Shown: positions 17,519 to 25,416 of the stretch, piece after piece
Position numbering within the stretch: position 1 is the first letter of the stretch
How the letters are laid out: each line of letters opens with the position of its first letter
Assembly: GCF_023656565.1 (NCBI RefSeq)
Contig: NZ_JAMOKG010000003.1
Span: 372,001-436,000 of the forward strand
DNA length: 64,000 nt
Direction of reading: 5' to 3'
From: Flavobacterium tyrosinilyticum
Lineage (GTDB): Bacteria; Bacteroidota; Bacteroidia; Flavobacteriales; Flavobacteriaceae
Notes under the pieces: generated by a model
Databases searched by the model: none
What the model was told of the DNA's origin: nothing
Seen by the model: only the letters and a program-made list of their open reading frames with translations
Position numbers and translations under genes: made by a program

Positions 17519-18714
17519 AATTGAGCTCTACTGAAACGTATTGGCCATTAAAAAATGCCATTAAACAAAGTTATCCTTCAATAGATTCTGATATCCACAC
17601 CGACATTTTGATTATTGGTGGAGGCATAACAGGAGCTTTAACAGCTTACAAATTATTAAACGAAGGAAAAAAAATTGTTCTTGTAGACCGCAGAGATGTC
17701 TGTGGCGGAAGCACTTCTGGCAGTACAGCCTTATTGCAATATGAAATTGATGTTCCTTTGCATCAGCTCATAAAACTACGTGGCGCTAGATGTGCCATAG
17801 ACAGTTATCAAAATGGAAAAAAAGCCATTTTCGATCTTCGAAATATAATTGATACTGTGGGATGCGATTGTGGTTTTGAGTTTAAAAAAAGCGTCTATTT
17901 TACTACACTAAAAAAAGATGTTCCTTATCTAAAAAATGAATTTAAAGCTAGAAAACAGCATGGTTTCGAAATCAGCTGGTTAAGCAGATCAGAATTGCAA
18001 AAAATGGGATTGAATGCAATTGCTGGTGTAGAATCTAAAACCGCTGCTGTTATGGATCCGTTTAAATTGGCAACCGATCTTCTGTTTCATTGCCATGAAA
18101 AAGGAATGCAGATTTTTGACCGAACCAATATCGCTTCTATTCAGCATCAAAAAGGCAAAATTATTGCAACCACTGACAATAAATATTCTATTACAGCAGA
18201 TCATATCATACATTGCACAGGTTACGAAAGCACAGAAATGCTAAAAGAAAAAGTGGTGGATTTAAAAAGCACTTACGTTATCACTTCTGAAAGTCAGTCC
18301 GATCTTCCAGAGAATTTTAAAAACACGATTTTTTGGGACACAGCATCTCCTTATCATTACATTAGAACTACAGATGATAATCGCATCATAATGGGCGGAG
18401 GAGATGAGGATTTTAAAGACGCAGCGAAACGAGATAAATTGCTCCCTAAAAAAGAAACCTATCTTTTAAAACAATTCTTTAAAAGATTTCCTGACTTAAA
18501 TTTTAAAATTGATTATTCCTGGGCAGGCACTTTTGGAGAAACCAAAGACGGTCTTCCCTATTTCGGAAAACCTAATCCGAGAAAAAACGAACATTACATT
18601 TTGGGTTTCGGAGGTAACGGAATCACTTTTAGCGTAATCGGGATGAATTCAATCTTGGATTCACTTAATAATAAAAAAAACACAGATTTAGATTATTATA
18701 GATTTGGAAGATAG
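17515..18714 (+). CDS. FAD-dependent oxidoreductase (DAO family)
   Basis: 399 residues. The N-terminal Rossmann motif DILIIGGGITGALTAY (about 30-45) binds FAD. The DAO fold continues with a GGSTSGSTALLQYE segment and ends in a typical C-terminal GLPYFGKP and FGGNGITFSV motif. Members oxidise amines or amino acids such as glycine, sarcosine or D-amino acids. Translation is coupled to the preceding small membrane protein by an ATGA overlap. Substrate is not predictable; no Rieske domain is present. A repeat follows the stop directly. Confidence 0.88.
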   Translation: MKLSSTETYWPLKNAIKQSYPSIDSDIHTDILIIGGGITGALTAYKLLNEGKKIVLVDRRDVCGGSTSGSTALLQYEIDVPLHQLIKLRGARCAIDSYQNGKKAIFDLRNIIDTVGCDCGFEFKKSVYFTTLKKDVPYLKNEFKARKQHGFEISWLSRSELQKMGLNAIAGVESKTAAVMDPFKLATDLLFHCHEKGMQIFDRTNIASIQHQKGKIIATTDNKYSITADHIIHCTGYESTEMLKEKVVDLKSTYVITSESQSDLPENFKNTIFWDTASPYHYIRTTDDNRIIMGGGDEDFKDAAKRDKLLPKKETYLLKQFFKRFPDLNFKIDYSWAGTFGETKDGLPYFGKPNPRKNEHYILGFGGNGITFSVIGMNSILDSLNNKKNTDLDYYRFGR

Positions 18715-18716
18715 AA

Positions 18717-18795
18717 AGATGCTAAGGTTCTAAGATACTAAGTTGCTAAGTTTTTTTTCTTAGAGTCTTAGCATCTCAGAACCTTAGTAACTTAA
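18717..18795. repeat. Inverted repeat, CTAAG/CTTAG family
   Basis: GATGCTAAGGTTCTAAGAT-type left arm and a complementary right arm around a T run. It separates two convergent genes and may end both transcripts. Same family as the array at 19797-20208. Confidence 0.75.
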
Positions 18796-19745
18796 CCAAG
18801 CACCAACTCCATCTGAATATTACATCTTTTATAAGGAGTTTCCAGACCAAACACTTTCTCAAAACCCAATTTATAATAGAGATTTATTGCGGGTTTTAAG
18901 ATGGTGTTGCTTTCTAAATATATTTTTTTTGCTCCCAATTCTTTTGCTTTTTCTGCGATAGCTTTACCTAAAAGCCAGCCAATGCTTTTTCCTTGTGCTT
19001 TTGGAGAAACAGCCATTTTTGCCATCTCAAAATCATATTCAGAATTATTCATTTTAATCAAAGCGCAGACACCTACAGGTTCATTCTCATACAGCGCCAC
19101 AAGAATTTTTCCTCCTTTTTTTATAATATATTCTTCAGGATTATCGAGCGCTTTATAATCGGCTTCTTCCATTTCGAAATACTTGGAAATCCATTCTACA
19201 TTCAACGCCCTAAAAGCTTCCTGATATTCTGTCTTATAGTTAACTATTTTCACATCTTTGCTTTCTCTCTTTTTCTTTTGTTCGCTAACTCTCTTAATTA
19301 AAGATTTTTGCTCCAACAAAAACTCCCATTCTTCCAGTGCAGCCCATAGATTGTGTTTGCTTTCCGCAATTATATCTTCAATCGCAACATCAATATCTTC
19401 CAACTGCTGTTTGATTTTCTTCGAAATCAAAATTCCTTTTTCAGTAAGAACGACATTATTCTTTCTTTTATCATCTGTTTTTGCGCTTTCCTTAATCAAT
19501 CCAGCACCAATCATTTCCTGAATAATTTTGCTGACAGAAGGCTGAGAATGTCCAATTTCATTAGCAATTTCAGTAATGGTAATTTCGCGTTCTTCTGCCA
19601 AGGTATAAAATACAGGAAACCATTTCGGTACAAATTCAACCCCATACAATTCATATATTTTAGCAGCATCATCTGTAACAACAGCAGTCATTAAACGCAA
19701 ACGACTACCAAGAGCCGCTTTTCCAACTTTATCAAAAAATTCCAT
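18792..19745 (-). CDS. Bifunctional MarR-type regulator / GNAT acetyltransferase
   Basis: 317 residues from ATG 19745 (a TTG two codons earlier is in frame). Residues about 1-145 form a winged helix with EITITEIANEIGHSQPSVSKII as the recognition region. Residues about 165-317 form a GNAT domain with KMAVSPKAQGKSIGWLLGKA as the acetyl-CoA loop and LYYKLGFEKV at the C-terminus. This fusion is a known architecture. The DNA-binding half may respond to a ligand that the enzymatic half modifies. A 24-bp palindrome right before the start suggests autoregulation. Confidence 0.9.
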   Translation of the reverse strand: MEFFDKVGKAALGSRLRLMTAVVTDDAAKIYELYGVEFVPKWFPVFYTLAEEREITITEIANEIGHSQPSVSKIIQEMIGAGLIKESAKTDDKRKNNVVLTEKGILISKKIKQQLEDIDVAIEDIIAESKHNLWAALEEWEFLLEQKSLIKRVSEQKKKRESKDVKIVNYKTEYQEAFRALNVEWISKYFEMEEADYKALDNPEEYIIKKGGKILVALYENEPVGVCALIKMNNSEYDFEMAKMAVSPKAQGKSIGWLLGKAIAEKAKELGAKKIYLESNTILKPAINLYYKLGFEKVFGLETPYKRCNIQMELVLG

Positions 19746-19750
19746 AACCA

Positions 19751-19774
19751 ATAATTAATTATATAATTAGTTAT
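19751..19774. promoter_or_regulatory. 24-bp near-perfect palindrome, candidate MarR operator
   Basis: Centre ATTATATAAT with arms ATAATTA / TAGTTAT; one mismatched pair in 24 bp. It sits between the -7 box (19776-19783) and the start codon of the MarR-GNAT gene, so binding would block transcription start. Confidence 0.65.
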
Positions 19775-19775
19775 G

Positions 19776-19783
19776 CAAATGTA
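19776..19783 (-). promoter_or_regulatory. Minus-strand -7 element TACATTTG
   Basis: TAnnTTTG match on the minus strand, 30 bases before the MarR-GNAT ATG. Confidence 0.55.
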
Positions 19784-19796
19784 TGTTTTTTTTAGA

Positions 19797-20208
19797 CACT
19801 AAGAAACTAAGGTTCTAAGATTCTAAGTTTTTTTTGAAAACTATAGAATTTTAGAACCTTAGCGTTTATATATTGTGCTTTAGAGCTAGCGACAGTATTT
19901 TTTTGAAAGGTTAAGTTGCTAAGATTCTGAGTTTCTAACTTTTTACAATAATAACTTTAGAATCTTAGCAGCTTAAAAATATATTATGCTTTTTAGCTAA
20001 CGACAGTATTTTTTTGAGAGGCTAAGTTGCTAAGATTCTGAGGTTCTAAGTTTTCCTTAAAAACGCTTAGAAACTTAGCAACTTAAATATATTATGCTTT
20101 TAAGCTAACGACAGTATTTTTTTGAGAGGCTAAGTAGCTAAGGATATGAAACATAAGTTTTCTCAAAAAAAGCTTAGAATCTTAGCATCTCAGAACCTTA
20201 GCAACTCC
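19797..20208. repeat. Tandem array of dyad-containing units, about 108-111 bp each
   Basis: The word GACAGTATTTTTTTGA recurs at 19891, 20002 and 20110. Each is followed by a GGCTAAGTTGCTAAGATTCTGAG-type left arm and a complementary CTTAGAATCTTAGCAACTTA-type right arm. A partial unit begins at 19797 and a variant one ends at 20208, right at the AraC-gene stop. No gene is seen in this 450-base gap. Units are related to the dispersed CTAAG repeats at 18717, 23247 and 44495. Confidence 0.85.
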
Positions 20209-20213
20209 GGCCG

Positions 20214-21239
20214 CTAGGCCGTAATAGCCAACGAATTCAAATTAAACTTATATTCTTTTGGGCTGCAGTTGAATTTTTGTTTGAATATTTTAGAGAAATA
20301 GCTTCTGCTGGTGAAACCAATGCAGTATACAATTTCTGAAATATTTAAATCAGATGTTCTAATTAGAATTTCGGCTTTTAGAACACGCATATGTGTGATG
20401 TAATCGTTTACTGTACGATTATGAATCATTTTGAAACCCTCTTGAAGTTTATTTGGAGACAAACCAGATCTTTTACTTAAGGCCTTAATAGAAAATGCCT
20501 CTTCTGGACTTGTTTTAATAAACTCTGACAGTTCTTTTATTTCTTCCATTTCTCTTAAAGTCAATCCGTTTGATTCATTTGCAAAAGCATGCAAATCATC
20601 TGAATGCTGTTGGATTTCCATTGCCAAAATAATTCTCATGATGCCTTCTTTCAGCAAATTTCTCACAATTCCTTTTTGTGTGATGGAGTTAAGCTGCTCT
20701 ATTTTTTCTGCGATCTGCAAATTATACGAACCAATGTAAAAGAAATCTGTTACTTGATTATTTTCAAAAAAAGTATCTTTTACTTGCTGATTTAAAGAAT
20801 GAGTTTGATTAGCAGCATCAATCTGAGTACCAACAATAATTAAAGTAAGCTTTGTTTTTTTACCTTTTTCAAAAAAGAGAACATTATCTTGGTTTTGTTT
20901 AGAAGTTACAATTGCGGTCTGAAAAGTTTTTAATTTTCTTTCCTCACCATTTAATCCAAAACTATGCGAAAGGTTTCCTTTAGAACAATAAGCAAAATAA
21001 ATAGGCGACGATTTTACGTTTAAAAAATCCAATCTCACATCTGCCGAAAATGTCATATCAAACTGCACATAGGAGATATTATCATTAAAGGAAGCTCCAA
21101 TAATAGAACCTTCTGCAAAACTGTTTTCTACTTCAAGTGCATATTCGTCTAAATCAAAATTCACTTTTCCGCCAAAACTAGTCTGAAGTTCATCAAATAT
21201 ATTTTGAGTTTTTTCTGTATTTATAGTAACTATTTTCAT
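20214..21239 (-). CDS. AraC-family transcriptional regulator
   Basis: 341 residues. An N-terminal ligand-sensing region of about 200 residues (no recognised cupin) precedes a linker and the two-helix-turn-helix AraC domain (about 235-335). The latter shows SIKALSKRSGLSPNKLQEGF and SEIVYCIGFTSRSYFSKIFK followed by the family-typical NCSPKEYK. The gene is isolated: tandem repeats lie downstream and a divergent DNA-repair gene upstream, so its targets are not evident. Confidence 0.9.
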   Translation of the reverse strand: MKIVTINTEKTQNIFDELQTSFGGKVNFDLDEYALEVENSFAEGSIIGASFNDNISYVQFDMTFSADVRLDFLNVKSSPIYFAYCSKGNLSHSFGLNGEERKLKTFQTAIVTSKQNQDNVLFFEKGKKTKLTLIIVGTQIDAANQTHSLNQQVKDTFFENNQVTDFFYIGSYNLQIAEKIEQLNSITQKGIVRNLLKEGIMRIILAMEIQQHSDDLHAFANESNGLTLREMEEIKELSEFIKTSPEEAFSIKALSKRSGLSPNKLQEGFKMIHNRTVNDYITHMRVLKAEILIRTSDLNISEIVYCIGFTSRSYFSKIFKQKFNCSPKEYKFNLNSLAITA

Positions 21240-21399
21240 GGTTTGCCGGATTTAAAATTATAATTTGCTAAAAAGATTATTTTCTAGAAATCTGAAATTC
21301 AAAGTTCGTTTAAAGACACGCCAAAAATGTTATATAATTTTTTGGTTTTGTTTTATAATTCCTTATAAATGTTTATTTTAACATATCTATTTATCCAGC

Positions 21400-21885
21400 A
21401 TGAAAAGTTTTTCCTTTGCCCCTATTAGTTCTCCCTCTTCTAAAATTCTTATTTTAGGCACAATGCCTGGAACAAAATCTTTAGAGCTAAATCAGTATTA
21501 TGGTCATAATCAGAATAACTTTTGGAAGTTTATGTTTCAGATTCTAGGAGAAGAGTTTTCAAATGATTACGAAACGCGAAAAAAGTTATTAGTCAAAAAC
21601 AATATTGCACTTTGGGATGTCTTACAATTTTGCGATCGAGTTGGAAGTTTGGACAGTGCAATTAAAAACGAAATAGCAAATGACTTTGAAGATTTCTTGT
21701 CAACACATCCTCACATAGAAAGTATTCTTTTTAATGGACAAAAAGCAGCCGCGTTTTTTAAAAAATATGTTCACTTAACAAAAGAATACAGAACATTCAC
21801 ACTTCCATCAACTAGTCCGGCCAATGCTGGCAAGACTTTTCAAGATAAATTACACCAATGGAACATCATTAAAACCTTATTATAA
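21400..21885 (+). CDS. DNA-deoxyinosine (hypoxanthine) glycosylase, UDG superfamily
   Basis: 161 residues with the family-6 uracil-DNA glycosylase-like pattern: ILGTMPGTKSLELNQYYGH near residues 19-37, NNFWKF after it, ALWDVL near 71-76 and a C-terminal TLPSTSPANAG loop. Members excise deaminated adenine (hypoxanthine) from DNA as the first step of base-excision repair. Length is typical and no partner gene is adjacent. Confidence 0.88.
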   Translation: MKSFSFAPISSPSSKILILGTMPGTKSLELNQYYGHNQNNFWKFMFQILGEEFSNDYETRKKLLVKNNIALWDVLQFCDRVGSLDSAIKNEIANDFEDFLSTHPHIESILFNGQKAAAFFKKYVHLTKEYRTFTLPSTSPANAGKTFQDKLHQWNIIKTLL

Positions 21886-22109
21886 AGACCTGCATTTTAT
21901 ACAATTAAAATGCAAATATTGAAATCATGTAACTTTTTCTGTTTAAAGTATAACAAAAACCATCCACTCTCGATCTAATTTTACATCAAAGAAAAATAAG
22001 CCATAGTGAAGATTTAATGAACGAAATGGAAAGGCTTTCTTCTTATTAAAATTGACAAAGCAAACTGTAAAAAGTTTAGTCTATAAAGAGAACATTGGTT
22101 ATGTTAGTT

Positions 22110-22117
22110 TATTTTTG
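22110..22117 (+). promoter_or_regulatory. Candidate -7 element TATTTTTG
   Basis: TAnnTTTG match placing a transcription start just before the hairpin at 22126. The 224 bases between the glycosylase stop and this box hold no convincing gene. Confidence 0.4.
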
Positions 22118-22125
22118 GGAAAAAG

Positions 22126-22149
22126 CTACTCTATAGAAATATAGAGTAG
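22126..22149 (+). other. Perfect 10-bp hairpin with GAAA tetraloop
   Basis: CTACTCTATA (22126-22135), loop GAAA, TATAGAGTAG (22140-22149), followed by TTTTGTTTTT. Either a terminator or, given the -7 box just upstream, a structured 5' leader or operator for the DUF6526 gene. Confidence 0.7.
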
Positions 22150-22185
22150 TTTTGTTTTTATAGGCTACCATTAAAAGATAAAAAC

Positions 22186-22620
22186 ATGAAAATTCAGACC
22201 TATTATAATCATATACGGTTTTATACACCGCATCATTTTATATATTATCCCATTTTAATTTTATTCTTGGCAACCAGTATTTATTTGGCCGTTACGACAG
22301 AAGATCATTTAATATGGATATTTATTAGCGTGGCTTTTGTGTTTCTTTTTGCACTCGCTTATATGCTGCGCCAACATTATGCATTGACACTGCAAAACAG
22401 AATTGTGCGTTTAGAAATGCGCTATCGCTATTTTACCTTAACAGGCAAAAGATTCGAAGAATTTGAATACAAACTTACAGACGATCAGATTTTTGCCTTA
22501 CGTTTTGCACCCGATAACGAATTAGTCCCGCTTGTTGAAGACACTTTAAAAAATAGCTTGACAGGCGATGCAATCAAAAAAGCAATCGTACACTGGAAAG
22601 CAGATTATCATAGAGTTTAA
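22186..22620 (+). CDS. DUF6526-family membrane protein
   Basis: 144 residues starting with MKIQTYYNHIRFYTPHHF, the N-terminal pattern I associate with the DUF6526 family of Bacteroidota. Two membrane helices (about 22-38 and 44-61) are followed by a soluble C-terminal part with RNRIVRLEMRYR-like amphipathic helices and conserved RFAPDNELVPLV. Function is unknown. It appears to be a single-gene unit with a hairpin in its presumed leader and a repeat behind it. Confidence 0.82.
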   Translation: MKIQTYYNHIRFYTPHHFIYYPILILFLATSIYLAVTTEDHLIWIFISVAFVFLFALAYMLRQHYALTLQNRIVRLEMRYRYFTLTGKRFEEFEYKLTDDQIFALRFAPDNELVPLVEDTLKNSLTGDAIKKAIVHWKADYHRV

Positions 22621-22624
22621 CAAT

Positions 22625-22787
22625 ATCAATGGCAATTACAATTTCAAAAATCAATGTAAATGTCAATGTCGAAAATCAATAACAATAGCAATTTTTAATT
22701 TTTTAAATTAATTATTGAATTTTGTCATTCACATTGAATTTTGACATTGAATTTTGCCATTGTCATTGATTTTTGACATTGCTATTG
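22625..22787. repeat. Degenerate inverted/direct repeats of CAATGnCAAA words
   Basis: CAATGGCAATTAC, AATCAATGTAAATGTCAATG and their complements CATTGAATTTTGACATTG and CATTGTCATTGATTTTTGACATTG form a long, imperfect dyad. No coding sequence is seen. Confidence 0.7.
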
Positions 22788-22827
22788 AACTCTCTTTTTA
22801 TTGAAAATAAGATAAAACAGAAAATCT

Positions 22828-22945
22828 GGGCGTGCCACCATTATAAAAAAAGGGCAAATAATAGCAACGCATATTCGCCCTTTTTTTATAATGCTGTCGG
22901 GCTGTCCATGCTGCTTCGGCAGCTTATTCCCATCCCTCACGCAAT
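22828..22945 (-). ncRNA. Structured RNA candidate, recurrent Bacteroidota GCGTGAGGGATGG motif
   Basis: Read on the minus strand, a GCGTGAGGGATGG start (22942 downwards) pairs GCGTG with CACGC at 22834-22830. Inside are a GCTGCCGAAGCAGC hairpin, a conserved-looking GACAGCCCGACAGC segment and a very long AT-rich hairpin (22839-22893) around GGGC/GCCC. The flanks are far more AT-rich than this core. The order GCGTGAGGGATGG, variable hairpin, AGCCCGAC, CACGCCC is one I recall from flavobacterial intergenic regions. It may be a Flavo-1-type element, but the name is uncertain. Two short frames over it are not credible genes. Confidence 0.55.
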
Positions 22946-23130
22946 CACGGTTTCAAAACAACTTTCTGAAACATTTAGCCACAATAAACCCTATGGACAA
23001 TGAATTTCTGCCAATTTTTGGTTACAAAGAGACAAAGTTGCAAAGAGACAAAGGTTTTATAGGTATCTATATTTTGTAAAAAGAAGTTCTGATACAGAAA
23101 TCTGATTTTGCTAATCGCCAAAGAATTTCC

Positions 23131-23216
23131 GTAGAGACGCACTGCAGTGCGTCTAAAACACAGATTATCCTTAATCTGCCAATCTTTGGTTAGATGCACT
23201 GCAGTGCATCTCTACA
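23131..23216. repeat. Paired palindromes GAGACGCACTGCAGTGCGTCT
   Basis: Two palindromic copies (23133-23154, and a variant with GATGCACTGCAGTGCATC around 23193-23213) lie in opposite orientation to form a larger dyad. A related single copy is at 44432-44457. Confidence 0.85.
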
Positions 23217-23246
23217 GTATAACAGAATTTGATTTTGCTAGAAAAA

Positions 23247-23283
23247 AACCTTAGAACCTTAGTATCTTAGCATCTCAGAACCT
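23247..23283. repeat. CTAAG-family repeat fragment
   Basis: Half-unit related to 18717-18795 directly after the MATE stop codon. Confidence 0.65.
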
Positions 23284-24705
23284 TTACTTAGAAATATCAA
23301 ACCCTTCCTTTACTATTTCGCTTTCCACTTTGTCAATCAGTTTATTGGTTTTACCCGTAAGTCTTTCTTTCTTCCAATCGCCTTTTATGTATATGACAAC
23401 AGTAATTAAAGCCGTCACAACAGAAGCGATTGGGAAAGCCCACCAGATTCCAATTTTACCTAAAGAAGTATTATGAGACAAAATAAAAGCCAGCGGAAAC
23501 TGAATTACCCATTGCGAAACCAAAGTTAGAATCATAGGCAATTTGGTATTTCCAACAGCTCGAAAAACACCCGTTAAACAAAGCTGTATGCCTAAAAATC
23601 CCCAAGAGAGACAAGTAATTCTCAATAGCTCCGTTCCACCTTCAATAACAGCTTGATCATTCGGAACAAAAAAGGCGATTAGATACGGCGCAAAAATAAA
23701 AGCAATGATTCCCAGACCAGTCAATAATCCGAAACCCAGATAGGCTCCTAGTTTTGAAATTTCGGCTGCTCGCTCAACATTTCCAGCTCCAATATTTTGC
23801 CCGACAAGAGTTGCAATCGCCATGGATAAACCCAAAGCGGGAATTAAAATAAGCTGAATCAAGTTGGAACCTGCACCATAAGAAGCAACAGTTAAGGTAC
23901 CAAAACGAACAATCAAAAATGTGATCGCCATCATTCCTAAAGCACGCATTGACTGCTCAATTGAAGACGGAAAACCAATTTCAAACGCTCTTTTGATATG
24001 TTTATAATCAGGCTTAAAATCGGCAATGCGAAGATGGATACCGTGTTTTCCCCTAAACAAAATTGCAAATCCGATAATAATAGCCAGAAGCTGTGTAAAT
24101 AAAGTGGCCAAAGCCGCACCTTTTACGCCCATAGCTGGAATAAATTTCCATCCGTAAATAAACAGCGGATCTAAGGCAAAATTTAAGATAACGGTTCCTA
24201 AAACAATATAAACAGGAAGTGTTACACGTCCAACTCCACGCATAATCGATTGGAAAATCATAAATCCGAAACTAAAAACCAAACCTACAAACGCGACACG
24301 CATAAATCCTAACGCATCAACATAAACTGCAGGCTCAACCTTGAGTAGATATAAAAAATACGGACTCAAAATATAGCCTATAATCGACAAGAAAACAGAT
24401 ACGATAATCACCATCGACAAAGTCTGTGCTGCCACGTGGTTGACCATTTTCTGATTTCCTGCTCCAAAATATTGTGCAATTAAAATAGAACCCGCAATAG
24501 CCAATCCAGTTCCTAAAGCAATGGTTAAAAATATTACTGGCGTACTTATCGAGACCGCCGCAACGGCATCTCCGCCCAGACGTCCAACCCAAAAAGCATC
24601 TACTAACTGATATGCAGCTTGCAATAAATTAGCAATCATAATCGGAACGGCTAATTTTAATAATGAAGAAAGGATTGGTCCTTCTAATAATTCATTTTTT
24701 TTCAT
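23284..24705 (-). CDS. MATE-family multidrug exporter
   Basis: 473 residues with twelve hydrophobic segments in two homologous halves. Family features include the N-terminal LLKLAVPIMIANLLQAAYQL and DAFWVGRLGGDAVAAVSIST and the repeat-two motif GLSMAIATLVGQNIGAGN. MATE proteins export drugs or metabolites by Na+ or H+ antiport. The gene is 60 bases downstream of a marR gene on the same strand, and a 16-bp palindrome in that gap has the same core as one in the marR promoter. Local control by that MarR is therefore very likely. Confidence 0.93.
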   Translation of the reverse strand: MKKNELLEGPILSSLLKLAVPIMIANLLQAAYQLVDAFWVGRLGGDAVAAVSISTPVIFLTIALGTGLAIAGSILIAQYFGAGNQKMVNHVAAQTLSMVIIVSVFLSIIGYILSPYFLYLLKVEPAVYVDALGFMRVAFVGLVFSFGFMIFQSIMRGVGRVTLPVYIVLGTVILNFALDPLFIYGWKFIPAMGVKGAALATLFTQLLAIIIGFAILFRGKHGIHLRIADFKPDYKHIKRAFEIGFPSSIEQSMRALGMMAITFLIVRFGTLTVASYGAGSNLIQLILIPALGLSMAIATLVGQNIGAGNVERAAEISKLGAYLGFGLLTGLGIIAFIFAPYLIAFFVPNDQAVIEGGTELLRITCLSWGFLGIQLCLTGVFRAVGNTKLPMILTLVSQWVIQFPLAFILSHNTSLGKIGIWWAFPIASVVTALITVVIYIKGDWKKERLTGKTNKLIDKVESEIVKEGFDISK

Positions 24706-24731
24706 TTATTCAAAATAATTATTCAAAAATC

Positions 24732-24747
24732 AGTTGACATGTCAACT
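24732..24747. promoter_or_regulatory. Palindromic operator AGTTGACATGTCAACT
   Basis: A perfect 16-bp palindrome between marR and the MATE gene, 27 bases upstream of the MATE start. Its core TTGACATGTCAA is identical to the site at 25264-25275. Confidence 0.75.
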
Positions 24748-24765
24748 TTTAAAGTTCAAAAAAAA

Positions 24766-25242
24766 TTAAAGAGTTTCTAGCTTGTCTGCATAAGATCGTA
24801 CCGCGTTCAACGCTTCAATTCTTTCTTTTGGAGAAAAAACAGACATTACTTCTTCTTCTGCCCTTTTCATCAGCAAGCGAATGCTTTTTGCTAGCGAAAT
24901 TCCTTCATCAGTGAGACTTACAATGTTTTTACGTTTATCTATTTTATCTTTTACCACCTCAACAAGATTCTTTTTTTCTAATGCTGATATACTTCTTAAT
25001 ATAGACGATTTGTCGCGCATTGTTTTATCTGACAATTCTCTCTGCGAAAGACTTTTATGATGCAAAATCATCAACAATGGCAACTGTTCTAGCTGTAATG
25101 TGATTCCGGCTTCATTCATCAACGCATTGGTACGCCTGAAAATTGCACGTTTGATACGATGAATCTGAAAGAAGAAACTATCTGATATTTCTTCTTTCCA
25201 AAAATTTGAAAAACTTTCTTTATCGGCATGTTTTTTTTCCAT
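24766..25242 (-). CDS. MarR-family transcriptional regulator
   Basis: 158 residues with a winged helix-turn-helix (about 45-125): LSQRELSDKTMRDKSSILRSI is the recognition region and DKIDKRKNIVSLTDEGISLA is the wing. It lies upstream of the MATE exporter on the same strand. Two identical-core palindromes, one in each promoter region, point to an autoregulated efflux switch. The start codon lies only four bases after a TAATTTTG -7 box, so its mRNA may be leaderless. Confidence 0.92.
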   Translation of the reverse strand: MEKKHADKESFSNFWKEEISDSFFFQIHRIKRAIFRRTNALMNEAGITLQLEQLPLLMILHHKSLSQRELSDKTMRDKSSILRSISALEKKNLVEVVKDKIDKRKNIVSLTDEGISLAKSIRLLMKRAEEEVMSVFSPKERIEALNAVRSYADKLETL

Positions 25243-25246
25243 GATG

Positions 25247-25275
25247 CAAAATTACAAAAAAGATTGACATGTCAA
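25247..25275 (-). promoter_or_regulatory. marR promoter with overlapping TTGACATGTCAA operator
   Basis: Minus-strand -7 box TAATTTTG (25247-25254). The 12-bp palindrome TTGACATGTCAA (25264-25275) supplies a TTG at the -33 position with an 18-base spacer, so repressor binding would mask the -33 element. Confidence 0.7.
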
Positions 25276-25416
25276 CTATTTTAAAAATAAATCCTTATTT
25301 TATTGATATACAATTAATTCACTAAAATAATTCGGTTAAAAAAAGAAAAATGAACGATTATTTTTACTAACTTTAAATGTTAAATATTGCCTAATAAAAA
25401 CTTAAAAATTAATCTG

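Noticed and set aside
19797..20208. Possible CRISPR-like array
   Set aside because: Units are over 100 bp, diverged and internally dyad-symmetric, with no short constant repeat and unique spacers, and no cas genes.
22773..23079. Two plus-strand frames of 76 and 62 codons
   Set aside because: They cross a long hairpin and the structured RNA candidate and have no protein-like composition.
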